From Patescibacteria group bacterium (GTDB lineage: Bacteria; Patescibacteriota; Minisyncoccia; Phycocordibacterales; SBAW01): DNA of 39,910 nucleotides. The position numbers were made by a program, and so were the translations under genes. Under the pieces are notes generated by a model that had not been told where the DNA came from, made no database searches, and saw only the letters and a program-made list of their open reading frames with translations. The DNA lies in assembly GCA_019752125.1 (NCBI GenBank), contig JAIEMM010000014.1, forward strand, positions 1-39,910, written 5' to 3'. Within the stretch, counting starts at the first letter, position 1. Each line of letters opens with the position of its first letter. Positions 1 to 7,431 of the stretch are shown here, piece after piece.

Positions 1-1
1 G

Positions 2-382
2 GCGCCACACGAGGAAATGCTTAAGTCTTTTGAGCCTGTCGGGACACGAACATTCGGATCAGAATTTGCATACTATCTCCGCGACCTTGAAGGCGCGTAC
101 GAGCGCATTGGACGTACACTTGATAACCTTCGTGGTTCGCTCACAGAGCTCCGCGAGACCAACAACTCCCTGCTTTCGACCAAACAAAATGAAATTATGA
201 AAACGTTTACCGTTATGGCGTTTATTTTTCTCCCTCTTTCGTTTATTGCCGGCCTTTTTGGTATGAACACCCAGCACAACCCCATCGTTGGGAACATCGG
301 TGACTTTTGGATTATCGTTGGTATTATGGTGGTCCTTGCGTGTTGTTTCGTCATTTATTTCAGACGCAAAGATTGGCTCTAA
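2..382 (+). CDS. corA: CorA-type magnesium/cobalt transporter, C-terminal part
   Basis: The reading frame is open from the window edge, so this is the C-terminal 126 residues of a longer protein. CorA proteins form pentameric Mg2+/Co2+ channels in the cytoplasmic membrane. The visible part has the long charged stalk helix, a first membrane segment (FTVMAFIFLPLSFIAGLF), the family signature GMN right after it, an acidic/polar periplasmic loop, and a second membrane segment (WIIVGIMVVLACCFVIYF) ending in the basic tail RRKDWL. This order of two helices around GMN defines the family. The N-terminal cytoplasmic domain lies outside the window. cysS starts 12 bases after the stop, in the same direction. 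Confidence 0.95.
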   Translation, partial: APHEEMLKSFEPVGTRTFGSEFAYYLRDLEGAYERIGRTLDNLRGSLTELRETNNSLLSTKQNEIMKTFTVMAFIFLPLSFIAGLFGMNTQHNPIVGNIGDFWIIVGIMVVLACCFVIYFRRKDWL

Positions 383-394
383 ACAACAATAAAA

Positions 395-1852
395 ATGTTT
401 TCACTATTTAAACGGGTGTGGATGCAGAATCCGCCAACTGGCGGACTGCCGCCGCTCACCCTTCACAACACCCTCTCAGGAACCAAGGAAGAATTCCAGC
501 CGCTCAATCATATTGTGCGTATGTATAACTGCGGCCCTACCCCCTATGATGAACAGCATATCGGCAATTTGTTTGGACCTGTGCTCTTTAACGTACTCAG
601 ACGAACACTCGAGACATGGGGGTATAAGGTAAATCAAGTCACCAATATTACTGATTTCGGTCATCTCTCATCGGATGCAGACAATGGCGACGATAAAATG
701 ACGCTCGGTCTCAAACGTGAAGGAAAAGCGTTCACTATAGAAAATATGTTGGCTCTCGCAGAGAAATATGCTGACATCTACTTCCGTGATAACGCACAAT
801 TAGGTGTGGATTTGAAAAAAATCACCTTCCCTCGTGCAAGCCAATATATAAAAGAGGAAATTGCGCTTGTGCGTGCACTTGAAGAAAAAGGATACGCGTA
901 TGTTACTTCAGATGGTGTGTATTTTGATACAAAAAAATTTGTTGGATATGGAAAACTTGGAGGCCTAACAAACGATACAACAGAGTCACGTATTGAAGAA
1001 AACAGTGAAAAAAAGAACCCCCGCGACTTTGCTGTATGGAAATTCTCCACCGGAGGAGAAGACAAGCTCGGATGGGACAGTCCTTGGGGCAAAGGGTTCC
1101 CTGGCTGGCACATAGAATGCACGGCGATGATCTTTGCCTTGCTTGGAAAACAGACCGACATCCATACCGGCGGTATCGAACATATTCCCGTACATCACAA
1201 CAACGAGATTGCACAGGCAGAGGCCATCACAGGCAAACAATATGTACGCTACTGGCTCCATAACGCGCATATCACTATTGAAGGTAAAAAGATATCTAAA
1301 TCCCTCGGCAACACTGTGTATCTGCACAATATTGTTGATAAAGGCCTCAACCCTCTCGCGCTTCGTTACTGGTTTATGACTGGCCACTACCGAACGCCGA
1401 TGAACTTTACCTGGGATGCGCTCGAGGGCGCAGACGCTGCGCTCTCCCGCCTTACACGCGCATATTTAGAGATGAAAGACCTGCCTGCGCAGGCAGGAGG
1501 TAAAGCTGACGAAGAGTTTCTACAAAAATTCTACGCATGCATTGCAAACGACTTAGGTACCGCGCAAGCACTCGCACTTATCTGGGAAAATCTTTCGACT
1601 TTGAATAAAGCCACGCTTCGCGCTGCTGACCGTATTCTCGGACTCGGGCTTGCTGATGCGCGCCCTCCACAAAAACTCAAAGTATTAAAGCAGGAAGACC
1701 TGCCGGAAGAAGTAAAAGACATAGTGGTGCAGCGCGAAGAGGCTCGTACTAGCAAGGACTTCTCCAAGTCCGACCACCTCCGTGCCCGCCTTGACGAGCT
1801 CGGTTTTACAGTGATTGATAGTTCCGAGGGCCAGAAAATCACTAAAAAATAA
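395..1852 (+). CDS. cysS: cysteinyl-tRNA synthetase
   Basis: Class I aminoacyl-tRNA synthetase that charges tRNA-Cys in the cytoplasm; 485 residues, near the usual 460-480. The HIGH-type motif is HIGN (55-58) and the KMSKS-type motif is KISKS (299-303). Likely zinc ligands are Cys46 (YNCGPTPYD), Cys242 (HIECTAM) and the HHNNE segment (267-271), where most relatives have HHENE. The start is uncertain: ATG at 395 has no clear Shine-Dalgarno, and an ATG at 422 is also possible since family homology begins near residue 21 (LTLHNTLSG). Two palindromes lie inside the gene, at 430-445 and 1480-1497; the second adds the loop DLPAQAGGK in a region that normally tolerates length variation. Confidence 0.96.
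   Translation: MFSLFKRVWMQNPPTGGLPPLTLHNTLSGTKEEFQPLNHIVRMYNCGPTPYDEQHIGNLFGPVLFNVLRRTLETWGYKVNQVTNITDFGHLSSDADNGDDKMTLGLKREGKAFTIENMLALAEKYADIYFRDNAQLGVDLKKITFPRASQYIKEEIALVRALEEKGYAYVTSDGVYFDTKKFVGYGKLGGLTNDTTESRIEENSEKKNPRDFAVWKFSTGGEDKLGWDSPWGKGFPGWHIECTAMIFALLGKQTDIHTGGIEHIPVHHNNEIAQAEAITGKQYVRYWLHNAHITIEGKKISKSLGNTVYLHNIVDKGLNPLALRYWFMTGHYRTPMNFTWDALEGADAALSRLTRAYLEMKDLPAQAGGKADEEFLQKFYACIANDLGTAQALALIWENLSTLNKATLRAADRILGLGLADARPPQKLKVLKQEDLPEEVKDIVVQREEARTSKDFSKSDHLRARLDELGFTVIDSSEGQKITKK
430..445. repeat. short palindrome in cysS (TCCGCCA/TGGCGGA family)
   Basis: Seven-base arms TCCGCCA and TGGCGGA around AC, inside the extra N-terminal residues of cysS (encodes NPPTGG). Same family as the perfect palindrome at 9106. 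Confidence 0.6.
1480..1497. repeat. 18-bp perfect palindrome in cysS
   Basis: CCTGCCTGCGCAGGCAGG is a perfect inverted repeat, read in frame as part of LPAQAGG. A related, imperfect copy sits in mreC near 18548 and again encodes LPAQ; fmt has a partial copy near 31290 (LPAQEG). Confidence 0.65.
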
Positions 1853-1939
1853 GGCTATTTCAGAGCCTATAATTATGCACACGTTGTGTACAGGGTTATA
1901 TACCTAGGGACTTTCTCAAGACTCGATTAAGCTTAGATT

Positions 1940-3376
1940 ATGAGCGAGTCAAAGAATTATAAAAAAGGCGGTTCCAATTTTTCAAACCAATCTTCTTTTA
2001 AAGCAAAGCGGGACGGGCTACGCCTTCCTCCCCAAAACTTAGATTCTGAAAAAGCACTCTTAGGGGCGCTCATGATCCGCGCTGAAGCTATGCAAGAATC
2101 TACTGAGGTAATTTCAGATGCAGATGTTTTCTATAGCGAAAAACATCGCATCCTGTATCGTGCGATACTTGCCTTATATTCCAAGAGCGAACCTATCGAC
2201 GTTGAAACTGTTCGCTCAAAACTATCTGACCAAGGCGAACTTGAGACTATAGGTGGCGTGCAATATTTAGCAGAACTGGTGAGCGATGTGCCAGCAGCTT
2301 CCAACGCACGCCACTACGCTAACGAGATTCAGAAAAAATACTTGCTCCGCTCGTTGATAGACGCTGGCGAAGAGATCGCCGAATTAGGATATAACGAATC
2401 AGAAGATATCGACGAGACTCTCGACCAGGCAGAAAAGCGTGTATATGAAGTTACAGCTAGCCCTACCCTATCTAAATTCACCTCGCTTGGCGAAACACTT
2501 AAAGATGCGTGGGAGCGCTTAGAACACTTACAGGAGCACAAAGATGAAATGCGGGGTGTGCGTACTGGGTTCCGCGACTTGGACAATATGCTCGCAGGTC
2601 TGCAAAAATCTGATCTTATTATTTTGGCGGCACGCCCTTCCATGGGTAAGACCGCATTTGCCCTCGACATTGCTCGTCAAAGCGCTGTAAAACACGGTAC
2701 TACCGTTGGCATCTTCTCTTTGGAAATGAGCGCTCAGCAGCTTGTAGACCGTATGGTTTCCGCTGAAGCAAAAGTAAATTCATGGAATTTGCGTACAGGC
2801 CGCATCACTGACTCAGAAGACTTCGATCGTATCCGTGAAGCGTATGACCGCCTTTCACGTGCGCCAATTTTTATTGACGACCAGCCAGGCATGAACATTT
2901 TGAAAATGCGCGCAACTGCACGCCGCCTTAAACGCGAACACGGGCTTGGGCTCCTCATTGTGGACTACCTTCAGCTTATGGTGCCCACCAATACACGTTC
3001 TAGCGACAATATGGTGCAGCAGGTAACAGAAATCTCTCGCTCTCTCAAAATACTGGCCCGTGAAATGGATGTCCCTGTACTCGCACTCTCGCAGCTCTCT
3101 CGTGCCGTGGAACAGCGCGGCGGCAAACCTCGTCTCTCCGACCTTCGCGACTCAGGTTCTATCGAACAAGATGCCGACGTGGTTATGTTTATCCACCGCG
3201 ACGACAAAATGAACAAAGAAAGCGAGCGCCCTAACATTGCTGAAATATTGATTGAAAAGCACCGTAACGGCCCAGTGGGCGCAATCGAACTCTACTTCGA
3301 CGATAAGCGCACAACCTTCCTCACACTTGAAAAAACTGATTTTGGTGCCTTTTCTTCAAACAACGCGGATTTCTAG
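1940..3376 (+). CDS. dnaB: replicative DNA helicase DnaB
   Basis: Hexameric 5'-3' helicase that unwinds DNA at the replication fork. The 478 residues are family length. A basic, Asn/Ser-rich N-terminal tail (1-30) is followed by the DnaB N-terminal helical domain (PPQNLDSEKALLGALM onward) and the RecA-like motor domain, with Walker A ARPSMGKTAF (about 233-242) and Walker B LLIVDYLQLM (about 340-349); LSQLSRAVE and the arginine-finger region RPRLSDLRDSGSIEQDAD-type sequence follow. No intein or insertion was seen. It is separated from cysS by 87 bases, which contain an imperfect inverted repeat at 1876-1892 and an AT-rich -10-like stretch, so it probably has its own promoter. recR follows after 29 bases. 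Confidence 0.97.
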   Translation: MSESKNYKKGGSNFSNQSSFKAKRDGLRLPPQNLDSEKALLGALMIRAEAMQESTEVISDADVFYSEKHRILYRAILALYSKSEPIDVETVRSKLSDQGELETIGGVQYLAELVSDVPAASNARHYANEIQKKYLLRSLIDAGEEIAELGYNESEDIDETLDQAEKRVYEVTASPTLSKFTSLGETLKDAWERLEHLQEHKDEMRGVRTGFRDLDNMLAGLQKSDLIILAARPSMGKTAFALDIARQSAVKHGTTVGIFSLEMSAQQLVDRMVSAEAKVNSWNLRTGRITDSEDFDRIREAYDRLSRAPIFIDDQPGMNILKMRATARRLKREHGLGLLIVDYLQLMVPTNTRSSDNMVQQVTEISRSLKILAREMDVPVLALSQLSRAVEQRGGKPRLSDLRDSGSIEQDADVVMFIHRDDKMNKESERPNIAEILIEKHRNGPVGAIELYFDDKRTTFLTLEKTDFGAFSSNNADF

Positions 3377-3393
3377 TATCTTCCTCGCTAGAC

Positions 3394-3399
3394 TATAAT
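3394..3399 (+). promoter_or_regulatory. -10 box of a predicted leaderless recR transcript
   Basis: A consensus TATAAT ends 6 bases before the GTG start of recR, and there is no Shine-Dalgarno sequence. The transcription start expected 6-7 bases after the -10 box falls on the start codon. No good -35 is visible. Confidence 0.6.
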
Positions 3400-3405
3400 T
3401 AGCTC

Positions 3406-4023
3406 GTGAACCCAATTGAGCGACTAACTGACCTCTTCAAAGAATTTCCTGGCATTGGTCCAAGGCAGGCACGACGGTTCGTGCAATTTCTGCTTAGCCA
3501 GCAGCCAGGATTCCGCGGCGATCTCTCCGAAGCAATAAAACATTTGGGTACTGAAACTGCGCAGTGCAAGTCTTGCCTACGTTGGTATGCAAAAGGTTCT
3601 GAACATAATGGACTATGTTCCATCTGCGGAAGCGCGTCACGCGACAAATCCATATTGTTTGTTGTGGAAAAAGACGCTGATATAGAAAATATTGAACACA
3701 GCGGCTTCCGTGGGCTTTACTTTGTATTAGGTGGCACTATTCCACTTGCCTCTGAATCGCCTGAAAAGCACGTGCGTCTGCGCGAAATGATTAAACGCGT
3801 AGAAGCAGATGCGTCTAATCTTCAGCTCACCGAGGTCATTTTAGGTCTTTCTGCGACAACTGAGGGAGACCACACCCGCCTTATCATCCAAGAGAAACTT
3901 CTACCAGTTTCTGAGGGTCTTAATTTTAAAATCTCATCTCTTGGCCGCGGCCTCTCCACCGGTTCTGAGCTGGAATATGCCGACCCAGACACCATCGCCA
4001 GCGCCCTTTCTTCTCGCCAGTAA
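3406..4023 (+). CDS. recR: recombination mediator RecR
   Basis: RecR works with RecF/RecO to load RecA on gapped single-stranded DNA. The 205 residues match the family (about 200). Visible are the N-terminal helix-hairpin-helix (FPGIGPRQARR, 14-24), a C4 zinc finger (Cys54, Cys57, Cys71, Cys74) and the Toprim domain (ILFVVEKDADIENIE, then GLYFVLGG). The start is GTG at 3406, chosen because homology begins at once and a TATAAT box ends 6 bases upstream, implying a leaderless mRNA. The usual neighbours dnaX and ybaB are absent here. Confidence 0.95.
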   Translation: MNPIERLTDLFKEFPGIGPRQARRFVQFLLSQQPGFRGDLSEAIKHLGTETAQCKSCLRWYAKGSEHNGLCSICGSASRDKSILFVVEKDADIENIEHSGFRGLYFVLGGTIPLASESPEKHVRLREMIKRVEADASNLQLTEVILGLSATTEGDHTRLIIQEKLLPVSEGLNFKISSLGRGLSTGSELEYADPDTIASALSSRQ

Positions 4024-4039
4024 TCCACATGTGGAATTT

Positions 4040-4068
4040 TTGACAAATTTGTTTTTACGGGGTATAAA
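4040..4068 (+). promoter_or_regulatory. strong sigma70-type promoter
   Basis: TTGACA (4040-4045), a 17-base spacer and TATAAA (4063-4068) make a near-consensus promoter. Transcription should start near 4076 and stop at the terminator at 4309-4340, giving a transcript of about 260 bases that carries the 60-residue ORF at 4104. Confidence 0.8.
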
Positions 4069-4103
4069 AATATCGGCAACGTACAAATAGGGAGAGACAG
4101 AAA

Positions 4104-4286
4104 ATGTCGGAAGAGAAAAAAGACACGGGCAAAGTCGCCCAGCCCCAACTGCTTCGTCATGGGATCGGAGCCCGTGTTCGACAGGTCGACGACGTGGATC
4201 CACATGGCGGGAGGTATTGGCCATTGGAGCCAAGCAACCCCGACCCTGAAGTTCACAACCCCCCAAACAAACACGGCATCGAGTAG
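4104..4286 (+). CDS. small hydrophilic protein of unknown function, probably highly expressed
   Basis: A 60-residue product with no recognised family. It starts KE-rich (MSEEKKDTGK), has a basic middle (RHGIGARVRQ) and a Pro/Asn-rich end with several His; it has no membrane segment or signal peptide and is probably disordered. Support for a real gene: a near-consensus promoter at 4040, a Shine-Dalgarno sequence (GGGAGAG, 4090-4096) 7 bases before ATG, and a strong terminator 23 bases after the stop. A structured RNA that happens to contain an ORF is the main alternative. It is an isolated unit between recR and the convergent rplU, and belongs to the SD-led small-gene class of this window. Confidence 0.65.
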   Translation: MSEEKKDTGKVAQPQLLRHGIGARVRQVDDVDPHGGRYWPLEPSNPDPEVHNPPNKHGIE

Positions 4287-4308
4287 CCTCGGTGCTGGTC
4301 GAATACAA

Positions 4309-4340
4309 AAGACCGCCCTTTCGGACGGTCTTCTTTTTTT
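4309..4340 (+). terminator. rho-independent terminator, likely bidirectional
   Basis: Stem AAGACCG.CC / GG.CGGTCTT with loop TTTC, then a run of T. On the other strand a shorter T run follows the same stem, so it could also end rplU transcripts. Confidence 0.85.
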
Positions 4341-4343
4341 GTC

Positions 4344-4700
4344 TTATTTGATGCTTGAGATTTTTACCTCAAAGAATGGCTGCTTGTGGCCACGCTTCTT
4401 GTAGTAGTTGCTCTTCGCCTTGTACTTGATGACAGTAACTTTTGGTGCGCGAGAGATTTTAGAGATTTCAGCAGAGATAGTTGCACCCTTAATGAAAGGG
4501 GTGCCGATAGTGGTATCTGAGCCAGATTCAACCAAGAGGACATCACTGAAAGAGACCTTGTCTCCAACCTTGTGTTCACCTGCGAGCTTTTCGATCTTCA
4601 CGCTATCGCCTGCAGAAACCATATACTGTTTCCCGCCAGTCTGGAATATCGCAAATTCGCTTGTTTTTGCTGTTTTTTCAGCTTTTTCTTTGGTTGCCAT
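4344..4700 (-). CDS. rplU: 50S ribosomal protein bL21
   Basis: Large-subunit protein binding 23S rRNA. The 118 residues consist of a Lys/Ala-rich N-terminal extension (about 15) and the normal L21 domain, with FAIFQTGGKQYMVSAGD and the C-terminal KYKAKSNYYKKRGHKQPFFEVKI signature. The usual partner rpmA (bL27) is not next to it: the gene downstream is convergent. Upstream, TATAGT ends 10 bases before ATG with TTGTCG 17 bases further, and no Shine-Dalgarno, so the mRNA should have a very short leader. Confidence 0.96.
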   Translation of the reverse strand: MATKEKAEKTAKTSEFAIFQTGGKQYMVSAGDSVKIEKLAGEHKVGDKVSFSDVLLVESGSDTTIGTPFIKGATISAEISKISRAPKVTVIKYKAKSNYYKKRGHKQPFFEVKISSIK

Positions 4701-4722
4701 AACGCGAACTACTATACCCTAC

Positions 4723-5052
4723 TTAGGCTTTTTCGACAACTACCGCTGTACCGTAGGCCAAAACCTCAGCCACACCGGCTGAAATTTCGTTGGCGTCATA
4801 GCGCATACCGATAATGGCATTAGCGCCCATGGCCTCTGCGTGCTCACAGAGGAGCTCGAAGGCATCTTCACGGCTCTTCTCGCAAAGTTCCGTAAAAAGC
4901 GAAATATTGCCACCGACAATGGTCTGTAGGCCAGCTCCTATTGAGCCAATAATAGAACGTGAGCGAACGATAATACCGCGCGCCACTCCTACGTTTTTCA
5001 CAATCTTGTATCCTGGCAGTTCAAGTCCCGTTGTAACCATGCTTTGTTCCAT
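4723..5052 (-). CDS. YbjQ/UPF0145 family protein
   Basis: The 109 residues match the YbjQ (DUF74) family: [28 protein letters not shown], then [14 protein letters not shown] and a C-terminal AYGTAVVVE strand. The family forms pentameric rings and has been annotated as possibly heavy-metal binding, but its role is not established. It lies 12 bases after the rmuC stop in the same direction, so it is probably the second gene of an rmuC-ybjQ unit. No membrane segment. Confidence 0.9.
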   Translation of the reverse strand: MEQSMVTTGLELPGYKIVKNVGVARGIIVRSRSIIGSIGAGLQTIVGGNISLFTELCEKSREDAFELLCEHAEAMGANAIIGMRYDANEISAGVAEVLAYGTAVVVEKA

Positions 5053-5064
5053 ATATTCGATATA

Positions 5065-6147
5065 TTATTCTTTCCCTTCTAGTAATGGTTTATCCAACAC
5101 CGGCACATCTATAGCAATTTCTACCGACGCATCTATTTTAAGCACGTCCTTTTCTATCTTGCCCAATTCCTTGGTACCAGCATTGAAGTGGTTAACGGTT
5201 GTAGAAAGAGAAGCTCCCAACTTTTTGTAATAGTCTTGGTACGCATTGATGTGGCGGCCAAGCGCTTCAACATTTTTAGCAATATCCTTTGCCTGCGCCT
5301 CAATCTTGAATGCCTTGAAGCCGTACAACACTGACTGCAGATATGCGGCAAAGGTTGTGGGCGATACGATGATCACTTTCTTCTCGTTCTGCGCGTAATC
5401 CAACAGACTGCGAGTATTTACGGCGCCAATTCCATCATTCAACAGGTCGTAGTAGATGCTCTCAGCTGGAATATACATAAACGCGAATGGTAGTGTGCCA
5501 TCTTTAGGGCGCACATATTTGCTAGTCTCATCAATGCGTTTTTTAAGATCGCGCTTAAAGGCTTCTTCAAATTCGGCCCGGCGGATATCATCTTTTTCGT
5601 CGTGTATGCGGGTGTAGTTTTCCAGGGGGAATTTTGCATCAACTGGTATAAAGCCCTCTTTGGTACGAATTATTGCATCAACTGTTTCTCCACCTGGAAA
5701 TTCGTACTGCATAGCGTACGCGCCTGGCGGCAAGATGTTACTCATGACGAGTTCGAGGCTTGCCTCGCCCAAGTTGCCGCGCTGTTTTTGATTCTTGAGA
5801 ACTTTTTCCAAATTGCTGAGCTGCTCTGCAATAACGAAGACTTGTTTTGTAGATTCTTGCGTTTGGGTCACTCCCTTAACCACCTCAAGAAGCTGGTCTT
5901 GTACCTGTTTAGTGATGGTGCTCATAAGGCGCTGAGCCTGTTCAGATTGAGAGCTGGCCAGTTCTGACATACTGCGCGTCCCCTCCCCGAGCTTGAGGTC
6001 CATGGAGCGAGTTAGTTCAGCCAATTGGTTCTGCATAAGCATCAAACCTTGAGTATTTTCAGGCTCCTGTTTTTGCTGGCTGCGGAAATAGATAAAAAGC
6101 TGGAACCCCAGCACCGCCACAAGCAAAACAATCATAAGCCATTCCAT
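5065..6147 (-). CDS. rmuC: DNA recombination protein RmuC
   Basis: RmuC-family protein linked to limiting recombination at inverted repeats; it has a nuclease-like fold. The 360 residues comprise an N-terminal membrane anchor (2-18), a long predicted coiled coil to about 115, then the conserved RmuC domain (GNLGEASLELVMSNILPPG, GETVDAIIRTKEGFIPVDAKFPLENY, FMYIPAESIYYDLL, VSPTTFAAYLQSV). The start is ATG 6147: TAAAAT on this strand ends exactly 6 bases upstream and no Shine-Dalgarno is present. It is divergent from yqeY; their start codons are 29 bases apart. Confidence 0.94.
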   Translation of the reverse strand: MEWLMIVLLVAVLGFQLFIYFRSQQKQEPENTQGLMLMQNQLAELTRSMDLKLGEGTRSMSELASSQSEQAQRLMSTITKQVQDQLLEVVKGVTQTQESTKQVFVIAEQLSNLEKVLKNQKQRGNLGEASLELVMSNILPPGAYAMQYEFPGGETVDAIIRTKEGFIPVDAKFPLENYTRIHDEKDDIRRAEFEEAFKRDLKKRIDETSKYVRPKDGTLPFAFMYIPAESIYYDLLNDGIGAVNTRSLLDYAQNEKKVIIVSPTTFAAYLQSVLYGFKAFKIEAQAKDIAKNVEALGRHINAYQDYYKKLGASLSTTVNHFNAGTKELGKIEKDVLKIDASVEIAIDVPVLDKPLLEGKE

Positions 6148-6153
6148 AAAGGC

Positions 6154-6170
6154 ATTTTAGCATGTAGACT
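6154..6170. promoter_or_regulatory. back-to-back -10 boxes for rmuC and yqeY
   Basis: On the minus strand TAAAAT (6159-6154) ends 6 bases before the rmuC ATG. On the plus strand TAGACT (6165-6170) ends 6 bases before the yqeY ATG. Both transcripts are predicted to be leaderless and the polymerase sites would overlap. Confidence 0.5.
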
Positions 6171-6176
6171 AATTCC

Positions 6177-6629
6177 ATGACACAAAGTGAATTAAAGGAG
6201 CAGCTCAAGGACGCAATGCGCGCCAAAGACGCTGTTAAATTATCGGTTATTCGTGGGCTTATGTCGGCTATGACCAACGAGGCAGTTGCCAAGGGTAAGG
6301 GTCCGGACGGCATACTTACCGAGGAAGAGGCTCTTACGGTTGTTATGCGCGCAGCAAAGCAGCGCAAGGACTCTATCGAGCAGTTTGAAAAAGGCGGCCG
6401 CCCTGAACTCGCAGAAGGCGAAAAGGTTGAGCTCGCGTTTATCCAGACCATGCTTCCTGCACAGATGTCTCGCGAAGAGATTGTTGCAGCAGCTACTGCA
6501 AAGGCAGCAGAAATGGGCGTAACTGATAAATCTGGAGCAAACCAGTTTATGGGAGCCTTGATGAAGGACCTCAAAGGCAAAGCAGACGGCACTCTTGTAA
6601 AGGAAGTTGTCGACTCAATGTTTGCGTAA
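6177..6629 (+). CDS. yqeY: GatB/YqeY domain protein
   Basis: A 150-residue all-helical protein of the YqeY family, related to the C-terminal tail of the GatB amidotransferase subunit. Family hallmarks are the N-terminal LKEQLKDAMRAKDAVKLSVIRGLMSA, the helix RKDSIEQFEKGGRPELAEGEK, the linker LPAQMSREEI and the C-terminal MGALMKDLKGKADGTLVKEVV. Its exact role is unknown; a tRNA-related function is inferred from GatB. A -10-like TAGACT ends 6 bases before ATG. A hairpin terminator follows. Confidence 0.95.
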   Translation: MTQSELKEQLKDAMRAKDAVKLSVIRGLMSAMTNEAVAKGKGPDGILTEEEALTVVMRAAKQRKDSIEQFEKGGRPELAEGEKVELAFIQTMLPAQMSREEIVAAATAKAAEMGVTDKSGANQFMGALMKDLKGKADGTLVKEVVDSMFA

Positions 6630-6660
6630 TCCTCGCTAGATTCGTTGACAATGCAGGGAA

Positions 6661-6697
6661 CAACCTCTACGGTAACGTAAGAGGTTGTTTTGTTTTC
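6661..6697 (+). terminator. rho-independent terminator after yqeY
   Basis: Stem CAACCTCT...AGAGGTTG with loop pairs ACG/CGT, followed by TTTTGTTTT. A TTGACA lies just upstream (6645-6650), so a promoter for the next gene may overlap it. Confidence 0.8.
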
Positions 6698-6716
6698 CAA
6701 CCCTAAGGAGACCGCT

Positions 6717-7013
6717 ATGCCAGTGCGTCTAATCCTTGCAACAGCACTTCTCACACTGCTGTTCACGCCCTCCAGGGTGGAGAGCCGCGGAGACACGCAG
6801 TCTATGCGCTCGTTCCAGCCCGACATGCTCGAACTACGCAGCACTGAAAGTCTCTATTTCCTACTGAGAGCTCCTCCCCCACAAGAGTCACGGCCGTACT
6901 GGAGGCCCATCTCTCATATCCCAGGAGATGGAGAGTCGTGCGACCCCAGACCCTTCATGTCTCGAAGCGGCGTGATGATAAAACTCTGCGAACGGTGGGA
7001 GCTCACACGATAA
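6717..7013 (+). CDS. small secreted protein of unknown function
   Basis: A 98-residue product. A signal peptide is clear: MPVRLILATALLTLLF and a likely cut near SRVES. The mature part is Pro/Arg/Ser-rich with two cysteines (GESCDPRP and KLCERW) that could form a disulfide. No family recognised. ATG at 6717 is chosen because TAAGGAG lies 6 bases before it, giving a start inside the longer open frame. The gene is bracketed by two terminators (6661 and 7016), so it is its own transcription unit. Confidence 0.7.
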   Translation: MPVRLILATALLTLLFTPSRVESRGDTQSMRSFQPDMLELRSTESLYFLLRAPPPQESRPYWRPISHIPGDGESCDPRPFMSRSGVMIKLCERWELTR

Positions 7014-7015
7014 AA

Positions 7016-7048
7016 GCCGGAACGTCATTGCTTCCGGCCTTTTTCTTT
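7016..7048 (+). terminator. rho-independent terminator
   Basis: Stem GCCGGAA/TTCCGGC with a 9-base loop, then TTTTTCTTTT, three bases after the stop of the secreted-protein gene. Confidence 0.85.
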
Positions 7049-7053
7049 TGAAC

Positions 7054-7082
7054 TTACAAAATCTCTCGAATTTTGCTATCAT
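7054..7082 (+). promoter_or_regulatory. promoter upstream of tRNA-Glu
   Basis: TTACAA (7054-7059), 17-base spacer, TATCAT (7077-7082). The start site near 7089 lies just before the partial tRNA-like repeat and about 90 bases before tRNA-Glu. Confidence 0.5.
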
Positions 7083-7091
7083 CGCATTGTC

Positions 7092-7117
7092 CGCAGTCGG
7101 CCCTATAATCTAGCGAA
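7092..7117 (+). repeat. partial 5' copy of the tRNA-Glu region
   Basis: CGCAGTCGGCCCTAT at 7092-7106 is repeated exactly at 7173-7187, where it crosses the 5' end of tRNA-Glu. Similarity goes on with TCTA.CG after two mismatches. The downstream 55 bases no longer fold as a tRNA, so this looks like a decayed or partial duplication. Confidence 0.6.
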
Positions 7118-7179
7118 GCGAGAGAACAAAAGCTTACTTTTGATTCCGAGCGAGCGACGATTACATGGCCGACGCAGTC

Positions 7180-7251
7180 GGCCCTATCGTCTAACGGTTA
7201 GGACGGAAGCTTCTCAAGCTTTAAATCGGGGTTCGATTCCCCGTAGGGTCA
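7180..7251 (+). tRNA. tRNA-Glu (anticodon CUC)
   Basis: Cloverleaf by eye: acceptor GGCCCTA/TAGGGTC with one G-T pair, D arm with AACGGTTA loop, anticodon stem GAAGC/GCTTT around TTCTCAA (anticodon CTC, reading GAG), T arm CGGGG-TTCGATT-CCCCG, discriminator A. The CCA end is not encoded. Most bacteria rely on a UUC anticodon for Glu; a CUC isoacceptor is an additional or lineage-specific species. Confidence 0.95.
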
Positions 7252-7300
7252 CAAAAAGCGACGAACACCTCCCCTGCGGGAGGTTTCGTGCTTTTTGTGA
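7250..7300 (+). terminator. long imperfect hairpin after tRNA-Glu
   Basis: CACAAAAAG at 7250 pairs with CTTTTTGTG ending at 7300, enclosing ACGAA/TTCGT and CCTCCC/GGGAGG. It overlaps the last tRNA bases and probably ends the tRNA transcript. The following 7301-7400 has two more hairpins (TTTTGCACTTGCAAAA; GAGTTTGCT/AGCAAACTC at 7351-7372) and no convincing gene. Confidence 0.6.
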
Positions 7301-7390
7301 GGCCGGAGCGATGTTTTGCACTTGCAAAACCGCGAGGCGGGGGCTGCGTGCGAGTTTGCTGACGAGCAAACTCGACATGTGGCTCACGTA

Positions 7391-7420
7391 TAAAAATAAA
7401 GACGATGCCGTAGCATCGTC
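7391..7420 (-). terminator. rho-independent terminator (minus strand)
   Basis: Palindromic stem GACGATGC..GCATCGTC (7401-7420), followed on the minus strand by TTTATTTTT. It ends the gene at 7432-7980. Confidence 0.8.
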
Positions 7421-7431
7421 CCGACTTAACC

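Noticed and set aside
1876-1892. Inverted repeat TGCACACGTTGTGTACA before dnaB
   Set aside because: It could be an operator, but it is imperfect, single and not tied to any recognised regulator here, so it is not listed as a site.
4076-4340. tmRNA, 6S or RNase P RNA
   Set aside because: No tRNA-like ends, tag-peptide context or conserved RNase P core could be found. A good SD and ORF favour a small protein, though RNA function is not excluded.
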